A stretch of DNA of 12,802 bases from JBCDBD01 sp039184335 (GTDB lineage: Bacteria; Bacteroidota; Bacteroidia; Flavobacteriales; Flavobacteriaceae). The stretch spans positions 1 through 12,802 of the forward strand of contig JBCDBD010000065.1 of the NCBI GenBank assembly GCA_039184335.1. The letters are read 5' to 3'. The notes below the pieces were generated by a model. It saw only the letters and a list, made by a program, of their open reading frames with translations, did no database searches and had not been told where the DNA came from. Position 1 is the stretch's first letter. Each line of letters starts with the position of its first letter. The translations under genes and the position numbers were made by a program. This document shows positions 5,641 to 12,633 of the stretch, piece after piece.

Positions 5641-5837
5641 CGTTTTTTATTTCTTTGTTTTTTGATGGCATATACAATGTACAGGGTTGTGATGAGCAAC
5701 ACCGGTAGCAATAGCAAGTCTATTCGTAACATGGTATTTGATTGCATCAAAGGGTTTTTTTGAAGGTCTATTTCCCAAATCAGGAACAAACCCCATACAA
5801 TTGCTAAAACCATCAAAAGTATCTTGCTGTTTTGCAT
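5637..5837 (-). CDS. Small two-TM membrane protein
   Basis: Predicted inner-membrane protein of 66 aa. I chose the ATG at 5837 (MQNSKILLMV), which follows an A-rich leader (CGAAAAAATAAG). A start 16 codons upstream at 5885 would add a poorly hydrophobic, Cys- and Phe-containing N-terminus, which seems unlikely. Helix 1 spans about residues 6-22 (ILLMVLAIVWGLFLIWE) and helix 2 about 37-55 (MLRIDLLLLPVLLITTLYIVY). A basic tail (KKQRNKKR) follows and should stay in the cytoplasm. The stop overlaps the cupin start (ATGA), so the pair forms a small operon. No family is recognised. The 181 bp upstream to the AraC-type gene show no clear terminator or promoter box. Confidence 0.7.
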   Translation of the reverse strand: MQNSKILLMVLAIVWGLFLIWEIDLQKNPLMQSNTMLRIDLLLLPVLLITTLYIVYAIKKQRNKKR

Positions 5838-6018
5838 CTTATTTTTTCGGGCGGCAAATATGCTGTAAAAACAAAAAAGTGGCAAAGAAAATAATATCAG
5901 TTAAGTCCTAAATTCAGATTATGGTACTGAATTTTCTTGTGAATTGACGGCAAAGTCTTTTTTCAGGAATCAGGACATATTAGGTATTTTGCAGTTCATG
6001 AATTGAAACTATCAAACT

Positions 6019-7161
6019 TCAATAAACATCTTGTTGGTCCATTTTTTTATCTGCATATTTTGAGGGTGTGATACCGGTTTCTTTCTTAAATGCAGAATAG
6101 AAGGCACTTCTACTGTTGAAACCGACTTCACTGCCAATGCCATCAATGCTTAATTTAATATGGTCATGTTCTTTTAAAAGCTGTTTCGCTTTGTGAATTC
6201 GAAACTGGTTGACATAGCTATTGAAATTCTGGTGATGAACAGTGTTAATGGCATTAGACACCCTTCTGGGATGAACCTTAAGATCTTTGGCCAAATCAGC
6301 AATGGTGAGTTCGGTATGTATGAAAATTTCAGAATTCATCATATAATTGTCGATTCGACCCATAAGTCTTTCCATTGCTTCTTTTGTAATGACCCCGTCC
6401 TTTTTGGTTTCAGGTTCAGGTATGCTTGTCTTGAAAAGATTTCTTAGCTCCTTTTGATTAAAGATACGGTGAACATTGTATTGTTGTACACCATGAAATG
6501 AGAGCCAGTAGATGGCAATAAGGTCGAAAATTGAAAATATGATTTTGTGATAGAAATTTTCTGGAGATAGATAGTAGAGAATATGTAAGATTACCGAACT
6601 CACCAAACTGTAAATTAGAAAAATTTGGGCCCACCCCAGTTCTTTTGACTCGACCATGGAGAAACAGTTGTTGACCTCTACTTTATGTCGATAGAGTAAT
6701 TTGAGATTCCAAATACCGATACCCCATGAATAACATATTCCCATATAAGTGAAAAAGAGTTCATGCCAAGGGTTTTGGGCAATCGAAAGCTTGGTTTCGT
6801 GCGGAAGAAAAAAAATGATCAGTTGTAATAGAAATGATATGATGCCTGGAATCAATACCCAGTGTTTTGTTCTTCTATCTGAGAAAATGGATATTTTTTG
6901 ACTATACACAAAAAATAAGGAAAACAGTAACCATGAAAAGTTGAAGGGTACGAGAAACAACTCAGGATAGACAGTTTCAATTCGTAAACCCCGTGCAATG
7001 TAATGGAGTAACTTTAAGGCAAAAAATATTAAGAACAGACCTAAGAACGTGGTGCTCTGATGCCTTTTTTTGTTCAAAAGAACAAGAAGCAACCCCAAGG
7101 TAAGCCCTTGAATAAACCCAACAGTATCCAATAATGAAACGAAATTGTAGTTGAGGTTCAT
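6019..7161 (-). CDS. Membrane-bound AraC-family regulator (7TM-HTH type)
   Basis: Protein of 380 aa with a multi-helix membrane half and a cytoplasmic DNA-binding domain, a layout common in Bacteroidota. About seven hydrophobic segments occur between residues 8 and 225, for example VGFIQGLTLGLLLVLL, TFLGLFLIFFALKLLHY, SWLLFSLFFVYS, VLIPGIISFLLQLIIFFL, ELFFTYMGICYSWGIGIW, IFLIYSLVSSVILHILYYL and IFSIFDLIAIYWLSF. After a linker, the AraC domain occupies about 270-372: ELTIADLAKDLKVHPRRVSNAIN forms the first HTH, and IDGIGSEVGFNSRSAFYSAFKKETGITPSKY the second HTH with its signature. It probably senses a signal in or across the membrane. Its target is unknown; the small membrane protein/cupin operon directly downstream on the same strand is the obvious candidate. 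Start at 7161 is the first ATG and suits the first helix. Confidence 0.92.
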   Translation of the reverse strand: MNLNYNFVSLLDTVGFIQGLTLGLLLVLLNKKRHQSTTFLGLFLIFFALKLLHYIARGLRIETVYPELFLVPFNFSWLLFSLFFVYSQKISIFSDRRTKHWVLIPGIISFLLQLIIFFLPHETKLSIAQNPWHELFFTYMGICYSWGIGIWNLKLLYRHKVEVNNCFSMVESKELGWAQIFLIYSLVSSVILHILYYLSPENFYHKIIFSIFDLIAIYWLSFHGVQQYNVHRIFNQKELRNLFKTSIPEPETKKDGVITKEAMERLMGRIDNYMMNSEIFIHTELTIADLAKDLKVHPRRVSNAINTVHHQNFNSYVNQFRIHKAKQLLKEHDHIKLSIDGIGSEVGFNSRSAFYSAFKKETGITPSKYADKKMDQQDVY

Positions 7162-7224
7162 TTTCAGTATTCGAATTTTTCTTAAGTTACAATATATTGA
7201 GGCACATATTGGAAGAAAAATAGG

Positions 7225-7264
7225 GGTAAAAATGAAAAGCCATGGTATTTGCCATGGCTTTTCA
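7225..7264 (-). terminator. Strong hairpin terminator after the DUF6249-like gene
   Basis: A perfect 13-bp stem, TGAAAAGCCATGG (7233-7245) with CCATGGCTTTTCA (7252-7264), and a 6-nt loop. On the minus strand it is followed by TTTTTA. It begins 21 bp past the stop of the gene at 7286-7639. The symmetric A- and T-rich flanks could also let it work weakly on the plus strand, but no plus gene ends here. Confidence 0.85.
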
Positions 7265-7285
7265 GAAAATGGTGTGTTATAAAAC

Positions 7286-7639
7286 TCAATCTTTTTTCTC
7301 CAGACGCTTGGTCATTGTGAAACCGACCAAAAGCCCTAGTCCGGCCACAAGAAATATGGTTCCGGGAAAGGCTACTTCTTCATCCATATTGAAAGAATAA
7401 GCAAGGGTAGAGGCCAAGAAAATGGCTATTCCAATACTGATCAACAATACGGCAAAATTAAGGAGCACTATTTTCCATGTAGGTATTTCAAGGGTTCCCT
7501 TGGCCCTAAAAAAGATATTGGCATCCACTCCTTTTTCGATAAGCGCAAGCCGTTCTTTGTTTCTGGTTGAGAAATAAAGGTAGCAAATAGCGAATATGAC
7601 CAAGAAGAAACTGACCGGGATTAAAATTGCTGCTGCCAT
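7286..7639 (-). CDS. DUF6249-like three-TM membrane protein
   Basis: Inner-membrane protein of 117 aa. Helix 1 is at 3-23 (AAILIPVSFFLVIFAICYLYF). It is followed by a charged, conserved-looking cytoplasmic segment NKERLALIEKGVDANIFF, which recalls the KERMALIEKG motif of DUF6249 proteins in Bacteroidota. Helix 2 lies at about 55-80 and helix 3 at about 90-108, ending in KRLEKKD. Function is not known. It is divergent from the ECF sigma gene with 132 bp between the starts, and a copy of the same GTAACCTT-N14-CGTC element faces each gene, so it is probably part of the sigma factor's regulon. A strong terminator closes it as a single-gene unit. Membership of DUF6249 is my recollection of the motif. 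Confidence 0.85.
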   Translation of the reverse strand: MAAAILIPVSFFLVIFAICYLYFSTRNKERLALIEKGVDANIFFRAKGTLEIPTWKIVLLNFAVLLISIGIAIFLASTLAYSFNMDEEVAFPGTIFLVAGLGLLVGFTMTKRLEKKD

Positions 7640-7681
7640 TCTGATAGTTTTTTAATTGATTAATGACTCTTTTCCCATTTT

Positions 7682-7707
7682 GACGATGATTTATGTGAGA
7701 AGGTTAC
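7682..7707 (-). promoter_or_regulatory. ECF-type promoter facing the DUF6249-like gene
   Basis: On the minus strand: GTAACCTT (7707-7700), 14 nt, then CGTC (7685-7682). The AAC-containing -35 and CGTC -10 with 16 bp between GTAACC and CGTC fit group-4 sigma factor promoters. The ATG lies about 43 nt downstream of CGTC. The plus-strand copy at 7735-7760 has identical boxes and spacing. Confidence 0.6.
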
Positions 7708-7734
7708 TACGAATTTTAAATTTTTATTTTGCAT

Positions 7735-7760
7735 GTAACCTTAGATGTGTCCGTGGCGTC
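7735..7760 (+). promoter_or_regulatory. ECF-type promoter facing the sigma-factor operon
   Basis: GTAACCTT (7735-7742), 14 nt, CGTC (7757-7760), identical in boxes and spacing to the minus-strand copy; the two -35 boxes stand back to back across a 27-bp AT-rich spacer. Transcription would begin about 6-8 nt after CGTC, only a few bases before the ATG at 7772, so the mRNA would be almost leaderless. Suggests autoregulation by the sigma factor it precedes. Confidence 0.62.
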
Positions 7761-7771
7761 ATATAGTATGA

Positions 7772-8338
7772 ATGGAGCAAAGCTTTGACCAACCTGATAT
7801 TGCCAAAATAGTGAATGGAAATTCGAGAGAGTTTTCAAAGTTGGTCGATACCTATAAAGACTTGGTGTTTACCATTGCTTTAAGGATGATGAAAAATAGG
7901 GATGAAGCTGATGAAGTTGCACAGGATACCTTTGTGAAAGTATACCGGAACTTGAAATTGTTCAAGGGCGATTCGAAGCTTTCGACCTGGATTTATCGAA
8001 TTGCTTACAATACATGCTTGGATCGATTAAAAAAGAATAAAAAAGAACAATATAGTACCCCGATTGACGAAATACGAGGTGCAGAAGTGGCCGTGATCGG
8101 CAATGCGCTGGATGCTTTGGTAAAGGAAGAAAGGCAGGTGCTGATAAAAAAAAGCATTGAAAAATTGACCCCTTCTGATGCAGCTTTACTCACTTTATTT
8201 TATTTTGAAGAGAAAAGTTTACAAGAGTTGGAACCTATCTTGAAGTTGGGCGCCAATGCGATCAAGGTCAGACTTTTTAGGGCGAGGGGGCGATTGGCAA
8301 CTATTTTGAAAGGAGAATTGGAATTGGAAATTTTATAA
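7772..8338 (+). CDS. ECF-type RNA polymerase sigma factor
   Basis: Group-4 (extracytoplasmic function) sigma factor of 188 aa with only regions 2 and 4, as is usual. Region 2 spans about 20-92: FSKLVDTYKDLVFTIALRMM, RDEADEVAQDTFVKVYRNL (region 2.2 core contact) and LSTWIYRIAYNTCLDRLKK (2.4, -10 recognition). Region 4 spans about 122-180, with KLTPSDAALLTLFYFEEKSLQELEPIL and the HTH around NAIKVRLFRARGRL, which reads the -35 box. The next gene starts 11 bp downstream and encodes a two-TM protein, the place expected for an anti-sigma factor. The upstream promoter-like element is duplicated toward the divergent DUF6249-like gene. No Shine-Dalgarno is visible before the ATG. The inducing signal is unknown, envelope stress being a guess from the partners. 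Confidence 0.95.
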   Translation: MEQSFDQPDIAKIVNGNSREFSKLVDTYKDLVFTIALRMMKNRDEADEVAQDTFVKVYRNLKLFKGDSKLSTWIYRIAYNTCLDRLKKNKKEQYSTPIDEIRGAEVAVIGNALDALVKEERQVLIKKSIEKLTPSDAALLTLFYFEEKSLQELEPILKLGANAIKVRLFRARGRLATILKGELELEIL

Positions 8339-8349
8339 AATTAGGCAAT

Positions 8350-8739
8350 ATGGACAATACTGACGAATTAAATAAACTAACAGATCAATTATTCGGAGAC
8401 CTTCCATTAGACGCTCCCCAAGCCGATTTTACGACTAGGGTACTGTCGAAAATTTCAACATCAAAAAATCTTTCGATAATTTATGAACCCTTGATTCCTA
8501 AGCAGGTATTCGTAATCTTGATTCTGCTAGCCGTGTTTTTCATCCCATATCTATTTTCACTTGATGTTGGTACTGATGCAGGATATTTTTCACTTTTGAT
8601 GGATAAAGTGGCCATTTGGGTATCTGCCTGGTCAATAAACATCGAATTTTCACCATCATTGGGCTATATGGCCATCATGGTCATGGTATCTGTTCAGACT
8701 TTTTTGCTCAAAAGGTATGTTGAACGGCGTTTGGTCTAG
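8350..8739 (+). CDS. Two-TM protein after the sigma factor, putative anti-sigma
   Basis: Protein of 129 aa, 11 bp after the ECF sigma gene. The N-terminal 48 residues should be cytoplasmic: LNKLTDQLFGD, an acidic-amphipathic stretch, then LDAPQADFTTRVLSKI. Helix 1 is at about 50-70 (KQVFVILILLAVFFIPYLFSL), then an outside segment of about 33 residues, helix 2 at about 104-121 (LGYMAIMVMVSVQTFLL) and a basic RYVERRLV tail. There is no HxxxCxxC zinc-binding anti-sigma motif and no large periplasmic domain, so classical ZAS or FecR types are excluded. By position and topology it is a candidate membrane anti-sigma factor with a short N-terminal sigma-binding segment, but this is inference. Its TAG stop shares the palindrome CTAG with the stop of the convergent DoxX-like gene. 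Confidence 0.85.
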   Translation: MDNTDELNKLTDQLFGDLPLDAPQADFTTRVLSKISTSKNLSIIYEPLIPKQVFVILILLAVFFIPYLFSLDVGTDAGYFSLLMDKVAIWVSAWSINIEFSPSLGYMAIMVMVSVQTFLLKRYVERRLV

Positions 8740-9095
8740 GGCGTCAAATACGCATAGGCCCAATACATCAATCCGAATTGCGTTGGAATTCTGAGAAGTA
8801 ATACCCAGTTGGGCAGCCCGGCCGATGCTTTCTTACTGGACAACATATAAAAGTGTACCAATAAGAAAAGGGTTAGCATAAAAATAATGCCGTAAATGGC
8901 CAAATTCCTGGTTCTGTTGATGCAAAGTAGAATTCCCAATCCGATTTCCAATACGCCACTCCAAAATATGAACACCTTATGACTGGGTAAATAATCGGGC
9001 ATAATTCGCATATAGGCTTTTGGAAAGATGAAATGCATGCCGCCCGCAATAATGTACATGCCTGCCATCAGGTATAAATGCCATGGATTGTCCAT
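8736..9095 (-). CDS. DoxX-like four-helix membrane protein
   Basis: Inner-membrane protein of 119 aa of the DoxX/DoxD-like type. Four helices can be seen: 6-24 (HLYLMAGMYIIAGGMHFIF), 42-60 (FIFWSGVLEIGLGILLCIN), 65-86 (LAIYGIIFMLTLFLLVHFYML) and 97-116 (VLLLRIPTQFGLMYWAYAY). The family hallmarks, an AGxxHF segment followed by P..Y..I.PDYLP and a W-SG--E-G-G helix, are clear. Family members have been linked to thiol or quinone redox chemistry, but the role of this one is unknown. It is 6 bp downstream of the 444-aa membrane protein gene and almost certainly cotranscribed with it. Its stop overlaps the convergent putative anti-sigma gene by 4 bp. Confidence 0.87.
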   Translation of the reverse strand: MDNPWHLYLMAGMYIIAGGMHFIFPKAYMRIMPDYLPSHKVFIFWSGVLEIGLGILLCINRTRNLAIYGIIFMLTLFLLVHFYMLSSKKASAGLPNWVLLLRIPTQFGLMYWAYAYLTP

Positions 9096-9101
9096 ATTTT
9101 G

Positions 9102-10436
9102 TTATTCCTTAAAGTACCAAAACGGTATGGATTCTTCTGTGACAACAATGATGCTGTCATTTTCGTTATACTTTCTTTTGAGCTGCAATAGATGTCTACC
9201 ATCATACAAATTGTTCAAGTTTAGGTAGGTTTCAAAACCCAGATGCTCTTCATGGTCAGTGGTAATGATAAAATCACTGTCGAGCTTGAGGGTATCTATT
9301 TGAAATGAGAATAGGTGGTTGAAGGTGTCTAAATACACTTTTCGAATACTGTCTTTTTGTCTGATATTGGTGATTTTATCGCCCCAGTTGGTGCTAAAGT
9401 TGATGCTTGAGGTCAATCCTCTTCGGTCCTTTTCAGGTTTTAAGGATTCATTGTAAGAAAATAGCCGTTCTTCAATACTTTCAGAATAGGGCATAAATAC
9501 TTGTAAATAGCGGGTAGTTATTACCTTCGATGGAATAACGACTTCCCCTGGAAAATCACTTTCATTGGCCAGCATGTCTCGATAATTTTTTTTGTTGGCG
9601 AAAATGGAAGAAGAGTTTCGGTCTTTTTCGAGGTAATTTGAATTTCTGTATTGCACAGAGGTCAACAAAAGAATGGCAATGTAAATAGGGGTAAGCAAAA
9701 GAATCAACCGTTTTCCAAACCTGTTGTCGAGAAAGTTGTAGACCAAGGGTCTGTAGAGAAACGATAAGGAAATAAAGCTGAATACCCAATAAAAGGGGAA
9801 ATAAAATTTGGCCACCCATTTGTTACGTTTTAATAGACCTTGGGTAATGAAATCGAAGAAGGCCAACAGAGTGCCCAAGGACAGAAATATGACCAAAAAG
9901 GCACCTACCCCATTTGAGATCCAATTTGGCAATTGCCCATTCTCAATGACGAAGTTGGCGACGAGTACAATAGATAAAATAACCATGGTCAGGGCCAGCA
10001 CATAAAAAATCAAGAGAAATGAAATGGCAAAAAGAACACTACAGTAGTTTTCTAAATTGGCGATATAGCGGTCAAAAGAGATGATTTTTCTTTTCAGGTA
10101 ATCGGTAAACCGTTTGCTATAGTTTAGTTTGTCAAACTCTATATCGCCAGAAACATACCTAAGCCCCAGTGCACCTATCCAAAGCCCTCTTAAAATAACA
10201 TGCAGCAAAAGATTGAAAAGCAATATGGAACAAGCGATGTAAAGGATGAAAAAAATTACGAACCGATAGATTTGCTGCTCGTTTTGGGCATTCACCATCT
10301 CTATCTCCAATGGCTCGTAAGCAGTAAAAAGCCCAAATATGGCAAAACCCGAAATGATGAGTTCCAGTTCCCAGCTTTGTTGTTGCAAAGAATCGAGTAG
10401 TTTTTTAAAGGAAGGGCTTTTGTAATCGTTGCTCAT
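9102..10436 (-). CDS. Unrecognised multi-pass membrane protein, 444 aa
   Basis: I do not recognise the family. The first about 265 residues contain roughly seven hydrophobic helices: about 22-41 (WELELIISGFAIFGLFTAY), a long stretch at 58-92, two consecutive ones at about 130-165, 173-198, 212-235 and 245-262. Conserved-looking signatures are LLDSLQQQSWELELIISGFAIFG at the N-terminus and ILRGLWIGALGLRYVSGDI after the second hydrophobic stretch. The C-terminal 180 residues are hydrophilic with alternating beta-like segments and no signature I can name (RYLQVFMPY, FDxIIT-like strands, and a final IPFWYFKE). They probably form a folded domain on one side of the membrane. First gene of an operon with the DoxX-like protein. 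A transporter or envelope-sensor role would be speculation. Confidence 0.88.
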   Translation of the reverse strand: MSNDYKSPSFKKLLDSLQQQSWELELIISGFAIFGLFTAYEPLEIEMVNAQNEQQIYRFVIFFILYIACSILLFNLLLHVILRGLWIGALGLRYVSGDIEFDKLNYSKRFTDYLKRKIISFDRYIANLENYCSVLFAISFLLIFYVLALTMVILSIVLVANFVIENGQLPNWISNGVGAFLVIFLSLGTLLAFFDFITQGLLKRNKWVAKFYFPFYWVFSFISLSFLYRPLVYNFLDNRFGKRLILLLTPIYIAILLLTSVQYRNSNYLEKDRNSSSIFANKKNYRDMLANESDFPGEVVIPSKVITTRYLQVFMPYSESIEERLFSYNESLKPEKDRRGLTSSINFSTNWGDKITNIRQKDSIRKVYLDTFNHLFSFQIDTLKLDSDFIITTDHEEHLGFETYLNLNNLYDGRHLLQLKRKYNENDSIIVVTEESIPFWYFKE

Positions 10437-10519
10437 AGTTGTTCGTAGATGGTGTATTACATAGGTAGTGATTTTTCACTTAACTTGTAGCAAATGACTT
10501 TTTTAGATGCCTTGGTCGA

Positions 10520-10548
10520 TGATGGTAAATTTTAATTTGACACCATCA
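10520..10548. promoter_or_regulatory. Inverted repeat upstream of the 444-aa protein gene
   Basis: TGATGGT (10520-10526) and ACCATCA (10542-10548) are perfect complements around a 15-nt AT-rich spacer that itself contains AAATT and AATTT. It lies about 85 bp before the ATG at 10436, where an operator would be expected. No clear -7/-33 pair is seen next to it. Low certainty. Confidence 0.25.
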
Positions 10549-10598
10549 ATTTATATTTGGGTGGTGCATCTTAGGTGAAGCTTGAAAAGAGAAAGGAA

Positions 10599-10638
10599 TA
10601 AAAAACCGCCTACATACTTTTATATAGGCGGTTTTTTT
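10599..10638 (-). terminator. Bidirectional terminator downstream of htpG
   Basis: AAAAACCGCCTA (10601-10612) pairs with TAGGCGGTTTTT (from 10625), a GC core of seven pairs flanked by A/T pairs. The T-runs lie on both sides: seven T on plus at 10632-10638 and a T-rich run on minus after 10605. It begins 34 bp past the htpG stop at 10672. On plus it could also end a short transcript starting near the TATATTTG box at 10552. Confidence 0.88.
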
Positions 10639-10671
10639 AAGGTATGTGGAATTCCCAATTGGAATGATGGC

Positions 10672-12558
10672 CTATTTGATCATATCGTAACTTCGATTGA
10701 TAAAGTTGGTCAATTCCTCTCCTTTCAATAACCCTTTTGAGAGTCTTGCCAGGTCTAGGGATTGGTTGATCAAACGTTCCCGTTTTTTGGCCGTTTTGGT
10801 GTTCAATATCTCACTTACCAGTTCATGGTTGGTGTTCACAATCAAATTGTACATTTCTGGCATGTTGCCCATACCGAACATACCGCCGCCGCCTGTCTGT
10901 TGCATTTCTTTCATTCGACGCATAAATTCAGGCTCTGTAATGATAAATGGTGAGGCACTGCTGTCCATTGCTTCCATTTGTATGGTATAGCCCTTTTCTT
11001 TGACCACGTTTTCGATCTCACCTTTTAATTTTTCCTTTTCCTCATCAGATAATTTAGAAATGGCGGTATCTTCTTTTTTGATCAGGTTGTCAATATGGTC
11101 TGCATCGACCCTGGCAAAAGAGAGTTTCTCTTTTGAGGTTTCCAGTTTTTGCATTAAGTGTGGCACTATGGGCGAGTCCAATAAAAGTACTTCATACCCT
11201 TTTGTTTTTGCAGCTTCAATATAACTGTGCTGTGCCTCTTTGTCTGACGTATAGAGCACTACCAGTTTCTCATCTTTGTCAGTTTGGTTGTCCTTTATTT
11301 TCGCTTCTAATTCTTCAAATGTATAGTAGTTGCCATCTACTGTGGGATAAAGCGCAAACTTATCTGCCTTTTCGAAAAATTTATCTTCTGAAAGCATGCC
11401 ATACTCAATCACTACTTTGATGTCATTCCATTTCGTTTCAAAATCTTCCCTATTGTTCTTGAACAGCGAATTTAGTTTATCGGCTACTTTACGGGTGATA
11501 TATGATGCTATTTTTTTGACCGCTCCATCTGCCTGTAAATAGGAACGGGAAACGTTCAACGGAATATCAGGTGAATCGATGACCCCTCTCAACATGGTCA
11601 AAAACTCTGGTACAATACCTTCGACATTATCGGTGACAAAAACTTGGTTTTGGTAAAGCTGTATCCGATCTTTTTGAATGTTCAAATCGTTAGTGAGTTT
11701 CGGAAAGTAAAGAATACCGGTTAAATTGAACGGATAGTCGACATTTAAATGGATGTTGAACAACGGCTCTTCAAACTGCATCGGGTACAGTTCGCGATAA
11801 AATGAAGCATAATCCTCGTCATTTAAATCGCTTGGTTGTTTGGTCCATGCAGGGTTCGGATTGTTGATGATGTCGTCCACTTCCTTTGTTGGGGCTGGTT
11901 CATCTTCTTTGGCATCCTCGGGTTTCGGTAGCGTCTCTGTCTTGGTACCAAACTTGATAGGAATCGGCATGAACTTGTTGTACTTCTTCAAAAGCTCACG
12001 TATTTTAAAATCTTCCAAAAACTCTGTGGAGTCTTCGGCAATGTGTAAGATGATTTCTGTGCCTCGACCTTCTTTTTCTGTTGCCTTCAATGTAAATTCA
12101 GGAGAGCCATCACAACTCCAATGAACCGCAGGTTCATCTTTAAAGCTTTTTGAAATGATCTCAACTTTATCAGCAACCATAAAAGCAGAATAGAAACCCA
12201 AACCAAAATGGCCAATGATGCCTGCTTCCTTCTCGGCATCCTTATACTTGTCCAGAAATTCCTCTGCACCAGAAAAAGCGACCTCATTGATATATTTTTT
12301 TACTTCTTCTTCGGTCATTCCGATACCTTGGTCCTGAATATGTATTTTTTTCTTATCCTTATCGACCTTTACCTCGATCATGGGGTTTCCATATTCCACA
12401 TTGGCCTCGCCTATTGAGGTTAAGTGTTTTAATTTTAGTGTTGCATCAGTCGCATTGGAAATAAGTTCCCTCAAAAATATTTCATGGTCACTATACAAGA
12501 ATTTTTTGATGAGCGGGAATATGTTTTCTACCGATACATTGATTTTACCTGTGGACAT
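10672..12558 (-). CDS. htpG: HtpG, Hsp90-family molecular chaperone
   Basis: Cytosolic ATP-dependent chaperone of 628 aa, a normal length for Bacteroidota HtpG. The N-terminal Bergerat ATPase domain shows E31 and N35 (FLRELISNATDA), D76 and the glycines of QDQGIGM (75-81), the lid segment GHFGLGFYSAFMV (116-128) and GRGTEI (164-169). A short charged linker follows near 235-255. The middle domain carries the conserved stretch RGVIDSPDIPLNVSRSYLQ with the family's ATP-contacting arginine. The C-terminal dimerisation domain includes a Gly/Met-rich loop (TGGGGMFGMGN). The reading frame is open 39 codons further upstream, but that extension has no HtpG homology and covers the leader; MSTGKINV at 12558 is the start. 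Followed by a strong terminator; the leader carries a TGTCA direct repeat. Confidence 0.97.
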   Translation of the reverse strand: MSTGKINVSVENIFPLIKKFLYSDHEIFLRELISNATDATLKLKHLTSIGEANVEYGNPMIEVKVDKDKKKIHIQDQGIGMTEEEVKKYINEVAFSGAEEFLDKYKDAEKEAGIIGHFGLGFYSAFMVADKVEIISKSFKDEPAVHWSCDGSPEFTLKATEKEGRGTEIILHIAEDSTEFLEDFKIRELLKKYNKFMPIPIKFGTKTETLPKPEDAKEDEPAPTKEVDDIINNPNPAWTKQPSDLNDEDYASFYRELYPMQFEEPLFNIHLNVDYPFNLTGILYFPKLTNDLNIQKDRIQLYQNQVFVTDNVEGIVPEFLTMLRGVIDSPDIPLNVSRSYLQADGAVKKIASYITRKVADKLNSLFKNNREDFETKWNDIKVVIEYGMLSEDKFFEKADKFALYPTVDGNYYTFEELEAKIKDNQTDKDEKLVVLYTSDKEAQHSYIEAAKTKGYEVLLLDSPIVPHLMQKLETSKEKLSFARVDADHIDNLIKKEDTAISKLSDEEKEKLKGEIENVVKEKGYTIQMEAMDSSASPFIITEPEFMRRMKEMQQTGGGGMFGMGNMPEMYNLIVNTNHELVSEILNTKTAKKRERLINQSLDLARLSKGLLKGEELTNFINRSYDMIK

Positions 12559-12620
12559 TGTCTGTATTTTTTGATTTTTAATTCTCAAGAATTCAAAAAA
12601 AGTACCATTCTGCACAGGAA

Positions 12621-12633
12621 TGACAAACTGACA
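12621..12633 (-). promoter_or_regulatory. TGTCA direct repeat upstream of htpG
   Basis: On the minus strand TGTCA-GTT-TGTCA, two copies with an 8-bp period, 63-75 bp before the htpG ATG. Placement before a heat-shock gene suggests a stress-regulator site, but the binding factor is unknown to me and no standard -7 box is clearly placed with it. Confidence 0.35.

Noticed and set aside
5838..5885. 16-residue extension of the small two-TM protein
   Set aside because: The extra residues are not part of a helix, and the internal ATG has a better A-rich leader.
9562..9819. 85-aa minus-strand open frame within the 444-aa protein gene
   Set aside because: Overlaps a longer, clearly protein-like membrane reading frame in another phase; no start context or family.
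12087..12287. 66-aa minus-strand open frame within htpG
   Set aside because: Shadow of the conserved HtpG ATPase domain.
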